A DNA stretch of 64,000 nucleotides, taken from positions 2,418,001 through 2,482,000 of the forward strand of contig NZ_CP110011.1 in the NCBI RefSeq assembly GCF_025947345.1, written 5' to 3'. Source of the DNA: Flavobacterium sp. N502536. GTDB lineage: Bacteria; Bacteroidota; Bacteroidia; Flavobacteriales; Flavobacteriaceae. Each line of letters starts with the position of its first letter. Position 1 is the stretch's first letter. Positions 1 through 9,325 of the stretch are shown in pieces. The translations under genes and the position numbers were made by a program. Below the pieces are notes generated by a model. The model worked only from the letters and a program-made list of their open reading frames with translations. It did not search any database and was not told the DNA's origin.

Positions 1-228
1 TTGGTAGGAGGTTTGTATGGGATTGATTTGGGTCATGTTTTTTGCGGAGAAAGCATGTTTTCGAAAGTATCAAATGCTTCAAAAGTGGCTTTCATCGCTT
101 TGGTGCAGTACTTAAAAGAAGCGAACTACAAACTTCTGGATTGTCAGGTTCATAATTCGCATTTAGAGAGTTTAGGTTGTCGTGAGATTGATCGCGAAGT
201 GTTTATATCCATTTTAAAAAAGGAATAA
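1..228 (+). CDS. aat: Leucyl/phenylalanyl-tRNA--protein transferase, C-terminal part
   Basis: This is the last 75 codons of a gene that begins before the window. The enzyme moves Leu or Phe from aminoacyl-tRNA to N-terminal Arg or Lys of proteins, marking them for ClpS/ClpAP degradation in the cytoplasm (N-end rule). The visible part carries the conserved family block: GGLYG, the GESMFS motif followed by NASK, then LLDCQVHNSHLESLG and a final IDREVF. The reading frame is open at base 1, so the TTG there is not a start. The stop lies one base before the ATG of the MOSC gene, suggesting co-transcription. Confidence 0.93.
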   Translation: MVGGLYGIDLGHVFCGESMFSKVSNASKVAFIALVQYLKEANYKLLDCQVHNSHLESLGCREIDREVFISILKKE

Positions 229-229
229 A

Positions 230-1024
230 ATGAGTGCAGTTCATATTGTAAAAGAACTTTATATCTATCCTGTAAAAAGTCTGGCAGGAATAAGTTGTCA
301 AAGCGCCCATGCCGAAGAAATGGGGTTTGAAAACGACCGCAGATGGATGCTTGTTGATGCTGAAAACAAGATGCTGACACAAAGAGAATATCCTCTTATG
401 AGTCAGTTTTATCCTCAGATTTCGGAAGGTAAAATCAGCATTGCTTTTAAGGACCAAAAACATGATTTTTTAATCGAAGAACATTTAGATCAGCCCATTG
501 CCGTGAAAGTGTGGGAGGATGACAGTGATGTCGTTGAAGTCAATAAAAATACTTCGATCTGGTTTAGCGAACTTTTGGGTTTCGAATGTAAACTGGTTAA
601 AATTATTAGAAACGGAGATCGTAAACACGAAAGTTCAAAACTAAAAGAAACCTTTAATGTAAGTTTGGCCGACGGTTATCCGTATTTAATGATCGGAACC
701 GAAAGTCTGGATTTTCTAAATGAAAAACTGGAAGACAAAATTACCGTTTTGCGCTTCCGTCCGAACATTGTAATCAGCAGTCAAAAGGCTCATGAGGAAG
801 ACGATTTTGTTGCTTTTAAAATTGGAGAAGTGCGGTTTAGAAACATAAAACCCTGCGGAAGATGCATTATGGTAAATAATGATCCGCAAAAAGGCATTGT
901 AAAAAAAGAACCTCTGAAGACTTTAAGTAAATATCGAAATGTAAACAATTCCGTTTTATTCGGAACCAATATTGTAAGCCTGAATTCAGGACTTATCAGT
1001 GTTGGAGACGCGATTGTTTTTTAA
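230..1024 (+). CDS. MOSC domain-containing protein (YcbX-like)
   Basis: A 264-residue protein with an N-terminal MOSC beta-barrel domain (about residues 5-120, containing YPVKSL and the DRRWMLVD block) and a C-terminal MOSC domain (about 125-264). The likely sulfur- or molybdenum-cofactor-binding cysteine lies in PCGRC near residue 210. MOSC proteins of the YcbX and mARC type hold molybdenum cofactor and reduce N-hydroxylated compounds; unlike E. coli YcbX this one has no C-terminal ferredoxin domain. It starts 1 bp after aat and converges on thiF, overlapping it by 4 bp at the 3' end. The family is certain, but the substrate cannot be told from sequence. Confidence 0.88.
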   Translation: MSAVHIVKELYIYPVKSLAGISCQSAHAEEMGFENDRRWMLVDAENKMLTQREYPLMSQFYPQISEGKISIAFKDQKHDFLIEEHLDQPIAVKVWEDDSDVVEVNKNTSIWFSELLGFECKLVKIIRNGDRKHESSKLKETFNVSLADGYPYLMIGTESLDFLNEKLEDKITVLRFRPNIVISSQKAHEEDDFVAFKIGEVRFRNIKPCGRCIMVNNDPQKGIVKKEPLKTLSKYRNVNNSVLFGTNIVSLNSGLISVGDAIVF

Positions 1025-1731
1025 AAATTAATTTTCATAAAGTTCCAGTTTAGCGTATTGAAAAGCACTAACTCATTGTTTAAAGTGGGTAATTCCAAAA
1101 TTAATTTTAGTGTTTCATGCGCCATCATTGTACCGATAATTCCGGGTAATGTTCCTAAAACGCCATTTAGGTTACAATTCGGGACATCTTTTGGATCTGG
1201 CATTTCGGGGAATAAATCACGCAGATTTTTACTGCCCTTATGATTGAAAACGGCAACTTGCCCTTCAAACTTTAAAATGCTGCCATACACCAAAGGTTTT
1301 TGCAGCGCCACACAAGTATCGTTAACCAGATAACGGGTGGTGAAATTATCCGAACCATCGACTACAATATCGTATTGCTCAATAATCTGTGCTGCATTTT
1401 CGGGAGTTAATTTTTCAACAATAGCTTCAGCTTTTATTAATGGATTTAGTTCCGAAACCACTTCTTTTGCAACAATAGCTTTGAGTTTGCCAATTTCATT
1501 TTCCGTATATAAAATTTGCCTGTGCAGATTGTGAATTTCGATAGTGTCAAAATCCATAATGCCAATATAACCAACTCCGGCTGTGGCAATATATTGTAGA
1601 ATTGGACAGCCTAAACCACCAGCGCCAATCACTAAAACTCTGGCTTTTTTGAGTTTTTCCTGACCTTCATCGCCGATTTCGGGAAGAATGGTTTGTCTGT
1701 TGTAGCGGAGAAATTCTTGTATGATGCTCAT
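1021..1731 (-). CDS. thiF: ThiF/MoeB/HesA family sulfur-carrier adenylyltransferase
   Basis: This E1-like enzyme adenylates the C-terminal Gly-Gly of ThiS before sulfur transfer in thiazole synthesis. The ATP-binding GAGGLGCP motif is near residues 37-44, followed by the DFDTIEIHNLHRQ block and the DGSDNFTTRYL motif. The conserved cysteine that precedes GVLG is present in PNCNLNGVLG. The zinc-binding Cys pair that many MoeB/ThiF proteins carry just before LFPE is absent: the stretch reads NLRDLFPE. At 236 aa the protein is close to family length. It is the last gene of the thi operon, downstream of thiH, which supports ThiF over MoeB. Confidence 0.88.
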   Translation of the reverse strand: MSIIQEFLRYNRQTILPEIGDEGQEKLKKARVLVIGAGGLGCPILQYIATAGVGYIGIMDFDTIEIHNLHRQILYTENEIGKLKAIVAKEVVSELNPLIKAEAIVEKLTPENAAQIIEQYDIVVDGSDNFTTRYLVNDTCVALQKPLVYGSILKFEGQVAVFNHKGSKNLRDLFPEMPDPKDVPNCNLNGVLGTLPGIIGTMMAHETLKLILELPTLNNELVLFNTLNWNFMKINF

Positions 1732-1733
1732 TT

Positions 1734-1808
1734 TGGAATTTTAGATTTTAGATTGTTGGAATTTGGAATTTAAGTATTGGAATTTGGATTTTGAATATTG
1801 AAATTTCC
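1734..1808. repeat. Degenerate TTGGAATTT-type intergenic repeat
   Basis: Between thiF and thiH the sequence consists of imperfect tandem copies of a unit like TTGGAATTTTAGATT or TTGGAATTTGAATA. The same motif recurs in other gaps of the window (8259-8288, 13498-13545, 59827-59871). No coding sense is seen. Function unknown. Confidence 0.6.
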
Positions 1809-2921
1809 CTAACAGTAACTTTTGTCCCAGTCTTTCCAAACAGGTTCATAGCCTGAATTGGTTATAATTTGTGCAATCTCTTTGGCAGAACGTTCATCGC
1901 TGATCTCAAATTGTTCTAGTGATTGCGGGTCAACAACATAACCACCGGGATTGGTTTTCGATCCTGCACTCATGCTTGTAACGCCAATTGGTATAATATT
2001 ATTTCTGAACTTCTCATTTTCACGTGTAGAAATCGAGATTTCCAGATCTTCATTCCACAAACGGTAGGCACAAATCAACTGTGTGAGATCTTTATCATCC
2101 ATAATAAAATTAGGCTCGATAATGCCTTCTGCCGGTCGGAGTCTTGGAAAGGAAACCGAATATTTGGTTTGCCAGTATTTCTTTTGCAGATAATCCAGAT
2201 GCAGGGCATTAAAAAAACTATCCGTTCGCCAATCTTCCAGACCTAATAAAACACCAAGCCCCATCTTATGGATTCCTGCTGTGCCAATTCGGTCGGGAGT
2301 CTCCAGTCGGTAATCAAAATTAGACTTTTTTCCTTTTGTATGGTATTTTTTATAGACATCCTGATGATAGGTTTCCTGATAAACCAGAACAGAATAAACA
2401 CCAGCCTGATGTAAACGCTCATAATCTTCGGTGGAAAGCGGCTGAACTTCAACAGAGATAATTGAAAACTCTTTTCTTATTAACGCAATGGCATTTAAAA
2501 AATAATTGATGTTTACCGTGTAGTTTGCTTCACCGGTAACCAGTAAAACGTGGTCAAAACCGATCTCTTTTAAAGCTTCTACTTCAATTTTGATCTCCGC
2601 ATCAGTAAGGGTTTTTCGTTTGATTTTATTGTCTAAACTAAATCCGCAATAGGTACAAATGTTTTGGCATTCGTTGCTTAGGTACAGCGGTGCATACATT
2701 TGAATGGTTTTACCAAAGCGCTTTTTGGTAATTTCATGACATTGCTGTGCCATTTGCTCCAGATATTGTTGTGCAGCAGGAGAAATTAATACCAAAAAAT
2801 CATCGAGACTTCGTTTGGTTTTAAACAAAGCGCGTTCTACATCTTTTGATGTGGTTTGATATATTTTAGATTGAATAGTATCCCAATCATAATTCTCAAA
2901 AACCGATTTGAATGTTTTCAT
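1809..2921 (-). CDS. thiH: 2-iminoacetate synthase ThiH (radical SAM)
   Basis: ThiH cleaves tyrosine with S-adenosylmethionine to give dehydroglycine (2-iminoacetate) and p-cresol; ThiG then uses the dehydroglycine for the thiazole ring. The radical SAM cluster motif CxxxCxxC is visible at residues C85, C89 and C92 (ECQNICTYCG). The C-terminal half has the family's SFPRLRPAEG and MSAGSKTNPGGY segments. The length, 370 aa, is normal. It lies in the thi operon but is separated from thiG by an inserted GxxExxY gene. Confidence 0.95.
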   Translation of the reverse strand: MKTFKSVFENYDWDTIQSKIYQTTSKDVERALFKTKRSLDDFLVLISPAAQQYLEQMAQQCHEITKKRFGKTIQMYAPLYLSNECQNICTYCGFSLDNKIKRKTLTDAEIKIEVEALKEIGFDHVLLVTGEANYTVNINYFLNAIALIRKEFSIISVEVQPLSTEDYERLHQAGVYSVLVYQETYHQDVYKKYHTKGKKSNFDYRLETPDRIGTAGIHKMGLGVLLGLEDWRTDSFFNALHLDYLQKKYWQTKYSVSFPRLRPAEGIIEPNFIMDDKDLTQLICAYRLWNEDLEISISTRENEKFRNNIIPIGVTSMSAGSKTNPGGYVVDPQSLEQFEISDERSAKEIAQIITNSGYEPVWKDWDKSYC

Positions 2922-2960
2922 TGGATTGTGTTTTGTTTCACGCAGATTTTTGTGGATAGG

Positions 2961-3338
2961 TTAGATTTTGTTTACGACTCGATGTATATTATCCAGAATA
3001 TTTATGCAATTAAAGTTGACCAATAGCCCCAGTTTTTTATCTGTTAATTTTAAATAAGTATTTAATTGTTTAAAGTGAATGGCTTTTAATTCATCTACAG
3101 ATTTTAATTCAACAATTACTTTGTTTTCAACTAATAAATCCAATCGAAAAGTGATATCTAATTCTACATTATCATATTTAACAGGTAGATTAATTTGTTT
3201 GATAGTATTTAGGCCATCCTTGTTTAATTGATAATATAAAGCACTTTCGTAAACGGATTCCAACAATCCTGGGCCTAGAGTGTTGTATACTGTAAAAATA
3301 GCTCCTCGTACTCGATATGAAATTTCATTTTCTGACAT
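2961..3338 (-). CDS. GxxExxY family protein
   Basis: A 125-residue protein with the diagnostic GLLESVY motif (GxxExxY) near residues 24-30. Further on, a D-x(n)-ExK arrangement (RLDLLVENKVIVELK) resembles the PD-(D/E)XK nuclease fold. The biochemical function of the family is not established. It lies between thiG and thiH on the same strand, where other thi operons normally have none, so it looks like an insertion. An imperfect palindrome with CGCAGAT arms lies on its upstream side (3396-3477) and a matching CGCAGATTT fragment on its downstream side (near 2942), possibly marking the edges of the inserted segment. Confidence 0.88.
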   Translation of the reverse strand: MSENEISYRVRGAIFTVYNTLGPGLLESVYESALYYQLNKDGLNTIKQINLPVKYDNVELDITFRLDLLVENKVIVELKSVDELKAIHFKQLNTYLKLTDKKLGLLVNFNCINILDNIHRVVNKI

Positions 3339-3395
3339 AATAGTAACTTTAAATCAAATTTAATGAAATTTCCTACTTTTTTTGTAAAATATTTT

Positions 3396-3477
3396 CTCGC
3401 AGATTTGGCAGATTGAGCAGATTATTTTTGTCCTGTTTTAATTCAGATAAATCTGCTTAATCGGCAAGATCTGCGAG
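3396..3477. repeat. Imperfect inverted repeat with CGCAGATT arms
   Basis: Two 28-nt arms (3396-3423 and 3450-3477) are inverted copies matching at about 24 of 28 positions, separated by a 26-nt AT-rich spacer. Each arm holds several spaced GCAGATT/AATCTGC words. It lies between the GxxExxY gene and thiG. The RNA could fold into a long hairpin, but no clean U-run follows, so it looks more like a REP-type repeat than a terminator. Confidence 0.7.
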
Positions 3478-3487
3478 AGATTAAAAA

Positions 3488-4264
3488 CTACTCATATAAA
3501 AAAGAGGTCAAAGGACTGGAAGCCAAAGCATGATTTTGCTGAGGAGCAATTTTAGCTTCAAAGGCTTTTCGGCCGGCAATAACCGCTTCTTTAAAGGCCT
3601 CTGCCATTAATCTCGGATTTCCTGCAACCGCAATTGCAGTATTCACTAAAACAGCATCAGCGCCAATTTCCATCGCTTTTGCAGCGTCAGACGGTGATCC
3701 GATTCCGGCGTCGACTATTACCGGAACATTACTCTGTTCGATAATAATTTCCAGAAAATCGATTGTTTTTAAACCTTTATTGCTTCCAATGGGAGAACCT
3801 AAAGGCATAACGGCTGTTGTTCCTGCACTTTCCAAATGTTTGCATAAAACGGGATCGGCATGAATGTAGGGCAGAACAAAAAAACCAAGTTTAGCCAGTT
3901 CTTCTGTTGCTTTTAAAGTCTCTATCGGATCGGGCATCAGGTATTTCGGATCTGGGTGAATCTCGAGTTTCAACCAATTCGTTTCCAGTGCTTCTCTCGC
4001 TAATTGTGCTGCAAAAACGGCTTCTTTAGCATTTCGAGCTCCTGATGTGTTGGGTAATAAATGAATGTTCGGATGATTCAAATGCGTTAAAATAGCATCT
4101 GTTTCGGTTTCGAGATCGATACGTTTTAGAGCCACAGTTACCAACTCGCTTCCCGATGCCAAAATGGCCTCTTCCATTTCCAGGTTGGAACCAAATTTTC
4201 CCGTTCCTAAAAACAGGCGGGAGGTTAAAGTTTTATCTCCTATGTTAAACAATGACGTTTGCAT
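3488..4264 (-). CDS. thiG: Thiazole synthase ThiG
   Basis: ThiG condenses 1-deoxy-D-xylulose 5-phosphate, dehydroglycine and the sulfur carried as ThiS thiocarboxylate into the thiazole phosphate. It has the TIM-barrel sequence hallmarks: [10 protein letters not shown] at the N-terminus, the Schiff-base lysine in [20 protein letters not shown], and [20 protein letters not shown] near the phosphate site. At 258 aa it is a typical length. Its start overlaps the end of thiE by 20 bp, so the two are probably translationally coupled. Confidence 0.96.
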   Translation of the reverse strand: MQTSLFNIGDKTLTSRLFLGTGKFGSNLEMEEAILASGSELVTVALKRIDLETETDAILTHLNHPNIHLLPNTSGARNAKEAVFAAQLAREALETNWLKLEIHPDPKYLMPDPIETLKATEELAKLGFFVLPYIHADPVLCKHLESAGTTAVMPLGSPIGSNKGLKTIDFLEIIIEQSNVPVIVDAGIGSPSDAAKAMEIGADAVLVNTAIAVAGNPRLMAEAFKEAVIAGRKAFEAKIAPQQNHALASSPLTSFLYE

Positions 4265-4883
4265 ATAACTTTTCGTTTAGTTGTTGAATAAGTTTTCCTT
4301 TTTGATCGCTTTCTGTAAGCATTCCTGAGACTGCAATTCCATGAATTCCGGTTTCCATTAAAGGGGATATGTCGTTTAGCGTGATTCCTCCAATAGCATA
4401 AACAGGAATCTCAAGTTTATTTCTTTTTAGCTCCTGTATAATTTTAAAATAGCCTGACAAACCCAGAATCGGACTTAGTTTTTCTTTGGTTGTTGTAAAA
4501 CGAAAGGGGCCCAAACCAATATAATCACAGCCATTTTTAATATGGCTTTCAATGTCTTCAAAAGTGTTGGCTGTTGCTCCTATGATTTTGGTATTGCCCA
4601 GTATGGCTCTTGCTTCGTCGATTTTCATGTCCGAAAGTCCTAAGTGAACTCCGTCTGCTGCGATTTGCTGAGCGAGGTAGAGGTTGTCGTTCACAATAAA
4701 ATTCGCCAGATACTCTTCGCATAAAAATTTTACGGCTTCAGCCAAAGCAAAAGTGTCTTTTTCAGTTTGATTTTTAAAACGCAGCTGTACCCAATCGCAC
4801 CCGGCATCTAAAGCCTCATGGATATTATACAGTTGCTCTTCTATGGTTTCTCCTTGTGAGATGTATTGCAATTTATGATACAT
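4245..4883 (-). CDS. thiE: Thiamine-phosphate synthase ThiE
   Basis: ThiE joins HMP-pyrophosphate to the thiazole phosphate to give thiamine phosphate. The 212-residue protein has the full set of canonical motifs: VQLRFKN, IVNDN, GVHLG, the IGATA block, [14 protein letters not shown] and AIGGI. This makes it the better candidate for the true synthase of the two ThiE-superfamily genes here (the other is at 5595-6209). It overlaps thiD by 11 bp upstream and thiG by 20 bp downstream. Confidence 0.94.
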   Translation of the reverse strand: MYHKLQYISQGETIEEQLYNIHEALDAGCDWVQLRFKNQTEKDTFALAEAVKFLCEEYLANFIVNDNLYLAQQIAADGVHLGLSDMKIDEARAILGNTKIIGATANTFEDIESHIKNGCDYIGLGPFRFTTTKEKLSPILGLSGYFKIIQELKRNKLEIPVYAIGGITLNDISPLMETGIHGIAVSGMLTESDQKGKLIQQLNEKLYANVIV

Positions 4884-5628
4884 AATGATGTCCGATTAAA
4901 GTTGAAGTGGAATTCAGATATTTTTCTATGTAGATCTTAGCATTCCTGCAGGCTTCTTTTAAAGGTTGATTCCATGCAAGATTTGAGGCAATTGCGGCTG
5001 ATAATACGCAGCCTGAGCCGTGTTTCTCAAAGCATTTTTTATCAGAAGGCAGCAGATCGGTAATTTCGTCTTTCAGAAACAAACGATCGGTTCCGGTTGT
5101 CGAAGGATGATGTCCGCCTTTTAATAAAATGTTCGTGGGAATTTCATTTTGAAGCCCAGGTTGATTAGTGATAAAACCCGGAAATAATAATTCGATTTCG
5201 TTGTAATTAGGCGTAATCAAATTAATTTTGGATAAAATTTCATTTAAATCGAAACGATCGTCAAGGCTTGTGAATTCAAATTGAGTAGTTGATTTTAAGA
5301 CCGGATCCCAAACAATTAAAGTGTCAGGCGATAGTTGTTTTATCACCGAAAGAATCTGATTCAGATAATTCAAGGACGGAACAATTCCAATTTTAACAGC
5401 GCTGATTTCGTACCGTTCGAAAAAGGTTTCGACAGTACGAATGACAAAATTCAAAGGAGTCCATTGAATTTCAATAAACTCATTTTCAGTTTGAATGGTA
5501 TTCGCGGTTAAAATCGCAAAACCGGTTACCTGATGCTGCTCAAAAGTTTTGATGTCTGCCAAAACACCGGCACCACCCGAGGGATCAAAGCCGGCTATTG
5601 AAAGTGCAATTGGACGATTTGCTGACAT
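4873..5628 (-). CDS. thiD: Hydroxymethylpyrimidine/phosphomethylpyrimidine kinase ThiD
   Basis: ThiD phosphorylates HMP and HMP-phosphate to give HMP-pyrophosphate. The ribokinase-like protein of 251 aa begins with ALSIAGFDPSGGAGVLADIKTF, which covers the substrate-binding region, and has VWDPVL in the middle. A C-terminal HGSGCVLSAAIA stretch holds the anion hole and catalytic base region of the family. Its start overlaps the upstream TenI-like gene by 34 bp and its end overlaps thiE by 11 bp, so it sits in a tightly packed operon. Confidence 0.95.
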   Translation of the reverse strand: MSANRPIALSIAGFDPSGGAGVLADIKTFEQHQVTGFAILTANTIQTENEFIEIQWTPLNFVIRTVETFFERYEISAVKIGIVPSLNYLNQILSVIKQLSPDTLIVWDPVLKSTTQFEFTSLDDRFDLNEILSKINLITPNYNEIELLFPGFITNQPGLQNEIPTNILLKGGHHPSTTGTDRLFLKDEITDLLPSDKKCFEKHGSGCVLSAAIASNLAWNQPLKEACRNAKIYIEKYLNSTSTLIGHHYVS

Positions 5629-6209
5629 AATTTAAATTGTTTTACGGGGTTTTCATTTTTCCAGATCGTTCCTAAAAGAGCGATATCATCAAAACCATTT
5701 TTGAGTGTTTTTTGAATGTTTTCAGCATCCATTCCGCCTAAAGCGATCACTTTTGTTTTGTGATTTGTTCTTGATTTTAAAACTTCAAACAGGTTGGTTT
5801 TTGGATGATATTCTTCTTTGGAAATACTTTTAAAAACAGGACTTAGAAATGCGTAATCAAAATCATTTTCCAGCGAATTAAAATCTTCAATAGTGTGTGT
5901 TGATGTTGATTTTGATCCGTTTTTATTCCTGCCGGGGTTTAAAAATTTTGCTGGTACCTCATGACTATGTTTTCTTTCTTTTTCAGAAAAATGTAAGTTG
6001 CCAATTCCTAAATCTTCTGCGAGGTCATGATGATTATGCAAGACAAGTTTATTTCGATATTCCGGTTTTATTTGATGAATAAACTGCACGGTTTCTGCTT
6101 CAGAAAAATCGGGTTTCCGAATATGAAGCAAAGCCAATCCTTCTTCAAATAAGGAATGAACGATGTCTGTTTCATTTTTAATTTGGGAAGGATTGGTAAT
6201 TACGATCAT
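5595..6209 (-). CDS. ThiE/TenI-superfamily protein (second thiamine-phosphate synthase paralogue)
   Basis: A 204-residue TIM-barrel protein of the ThiE/TenI superfamily. It shows degenerate forms of the ThiE motifs: LLHIRKPD instead of VQLRxK, VLHNHHDLAEDLGIGNLHF instead of the ND and GVHLGQ blocks, STSTHTIEDF, DYAFLSPVF and ALGGM. The weak phosphate- and pyrophosphate-binding motifs suggest a TenI-like role (thiazole tautomer aromatisation in Bacillus) rather than synthesis of thiamine phosphate. It sits between thiC and thiD, and a canonical thiE lies two genes downstream. Membership of the superfamily is clear; the specific activity is inferred. Confidence 0.82.
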   Translation of the reverse strand: MIVITNPSQIKNETDIVHSLFEEGLALLHIRKPDFSEAETVQFIHQIKPEYRNKLVLHNHHDLAEDLGIGNLHFSEKERKHSHEVPAKFLNPGRNKNGSKSTSTHTIEDFNSLENDFDYAFLSPVFKSISKEEYHPKTNLFEVLKSRTNHKTKVIALGGMDAENIQKTLKNGFDDIALLGTIWKNENPVKQFKLCQQIVQLHFQ

Positions 6210-6221
6210 ATTTTTTTTGTA

Positions 6222-6331
6222 AAATGTTTTATGTGAGATGTTTTTTGTGAAATGTAAAATGTCAAATGTTTTCTGTGAGATAGGTAATCCTCATCTAACA
6301 TTTCACAGAAAACATTTTACATTTCACACGC
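6222..6331. repeat. GTGAAATGTAAAATGT-type intergenic repeat with inverted arms
   Basis: The gap between thiC and the TenI-like gene is filled with imperfect copies of a unit like GTGAAATGTAAAATGT. The outer copies form a perfect 16-bp inverted repeat (6247-6262 and 6312-6327), so transcripts of the thi operon could form a hairpin here. Relatives lie at 8168-8203 and 12285-12377. Confidence 0.65.
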
Positions 6332-6332
6332 A

Positions 6333-8270
<1,938 letters not shown>

Positions 8271-8286
8271 TTAAAAAATTGGAATT

Positions 8287-8493
8287 TTAACCTCCCTGAG
8301 TAGCAGAAATAATTAGAATTTCGTCAGTTTCGGATACGAGTTGTTGGTTCCAGTTGGCTCTTGGAACAACAGTATTGTTGAGGGCAACGGCAATTCCGTT
8401 TTGTTTATTGGGAATTTCGAGATCGAGCAATGACTGAATGCTTAACGATTCAGCATTGAATTGTTTGATTTGTTGGTTGATTTTTAGTTCCAT
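8287..8493 (-). CDS. thiS: Sulfur carrier protein ThiS
   Basis: A small ubiquitin-like sulfur carrier of 68 aa ending in the required Gly-Gly (ISATQGG), which is adenylated by ThiF and turned into a thiocarboxylate. The [17 protein letters not shown] block matches ThiS. I chose the ATG at 8493 (MELKINQQ), which has an AAAAGGA stretch directly before it. A longer frame starting at 8538 would run into the riboswitch expression platform and match no family N-terminus. It is the first gene of the thi operon, directly after the TPP riboswitch. Confidence 0.93.
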   Translation of the reverse strand: MELKINQQIKQFNAESLSIQSLLDLEIPNKQNGIAVALNNTVVPRANWNQQLVSETDEILIISATQGG

Positions 8494-8540
8494 TCCTTTT
8501 GGGTTTAGTATGTAGTTATACTTTAGGAATGGCTGCAATT

Positions 8541-8556
8541 GCGCATAAAAATGCGC
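8541..8556 (-). promoter_or_regulatory. Hairpin in the thiS leader, possible riboswitch expression platform
   Basis: A perfect 6-bp stem GCGCAT/ATGCGC with a 4-nt loop, and outer CTGC/GCAG that could extend it, lies between the TPP aptamer and thiS. No U-run follows, so it is not a plain intrinsic terminator; it might act in translation control or switch with the aptamer. Confidence 0.45.
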
Positions 8557-8570
8557 GCAGAAGTCATCTT

Positions 8571-8650
8571 ACTTTTCCCTACGCTAGTGTGAGCTAGATC
8601 AGGTTCAGAGGGTAAAATCTCAGCCTACAAGTTGTAGACACCCCTAAAGT
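8571..8650 (-). promoter_or_regulatory. TPP riboswitch (THI element)
   Basis: Read on the minus strand this leader contains the conserved TPP aptamer signatures in order: AGGGGTG, GGCTGAGA, ACCCTCTGAACCTGATCTAG and GCGTAGGGAA. The ends ACTTT and AAAGT pair as stem P1. It lies upstream of thiS and so should repress the whole thi operon when thiamine pyrophosphate is plentiful. The promoter -7 element is immediately upstream (8657-8664). Confidence 0.96.
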
Positions 8651-8656
8651 GTGAAG

Positions 8657-8664
8657 CAAATATA
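8657..8664 (-). promoter_or_regulatory. Promoter -7 element of the thi operon
   Basis: The minus strand reads TATATTTG, matching the Bacteroidota -7 consensus TAnnTTTG. Transcription would begin about at the 5' end of the TPP aptamer. I see no clear -33 TTG at the usual distance. Confidence 0.6.
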
Positions 8665-8752
8665 TGTAATTTTTGTTTAAAAGTTTCAGGTTTCAAGTTT
8701 CATGTTCAAAAAAACTGAAAACTGAGACTGTGACTGCGACTAAAAGCTGAAG

Positions 8753-9325
8753 CTATTTCCCCTTTCGGATAAAGCAGTCTTCGACATGATCGTTAACCAT
8801 TCCGGTGGCCTGCATATGAGCGTAAATCACCGTTGAGCCAACAAACTTGAAGCCGCGTTTTTTCAAATCTTTGCTGATTTCGTCGGAAAGTGGAGTTGTA
8901 GCAGGAACATCTTTTAAGGTTTTTGGGTTGTTGTCGATCGGTTTTCCGTTGGTGAATTTCCAAATATACTTGGAGAAGGTACCAAATTCTTCCTGTACTT
9001 TCAGGAATGCCTGTGCGTTTGAAACGGTAGCGCGAATTTTAAGTTTGTTGCGAATAATTCCGGTATCCTGTAATAGAGATTCTATTTTCTCTTCTGGGTA
9101 CTGAGCAATTTTTTTATAGTCGAAAGCATCAAAAGCAGCTCTGAAGTTTTCTCTTTTGTTCAAAATGGTGATCCAGCTTAAGCCTGCCTGAAAGGTTTCC
9201 AGAATTAAAAACTCGAATATAGAAGGATCGTCGTAAACAGGAACGCCCCATTCTTCGTCGTGGTATTTTTTATATAAAGCACTGGAAGAACACCAGCCGC
9301 AACGTATTAGATTTTCACTCTCCAT
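8753..9325 (-). CDS. tag: DNA-3-methyladenine glycosylase I
   Basis: Tag removes 3-methyladenine from alkylated DNA in base-excision repair. The 190-residue protein begins with RCGWC followed by YHDEEWGVP, the family N-terminal signature. It has the ETFQAGLSW block and ends with VNDHVEDCF. The zinc ligands expected from E. coli Tag can be matched: C9, H22, H180 and C184. It overlaps the stop of the upstream transporter gene as TAATG, so the two genes are likely translationally coupled. Confidence 0.94.
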   Translation of the reverse strand: MESENLIRCGWCSSSALYKKYHDEEWGVPVYDDPSIFEFLILETFQAGLSWITILNKRENFRAAFDAFDYKKIAQYPEEKIESLLQDTGIIRNKLKIRATVSNAQAFLKVQEEFGTFSKYIWKFTNGKPIDNNPKTLKDVPATTPLSDEISKDLKKRGFKFVGSTVIYAHMQATGMVNDHVEDCFIRKGK

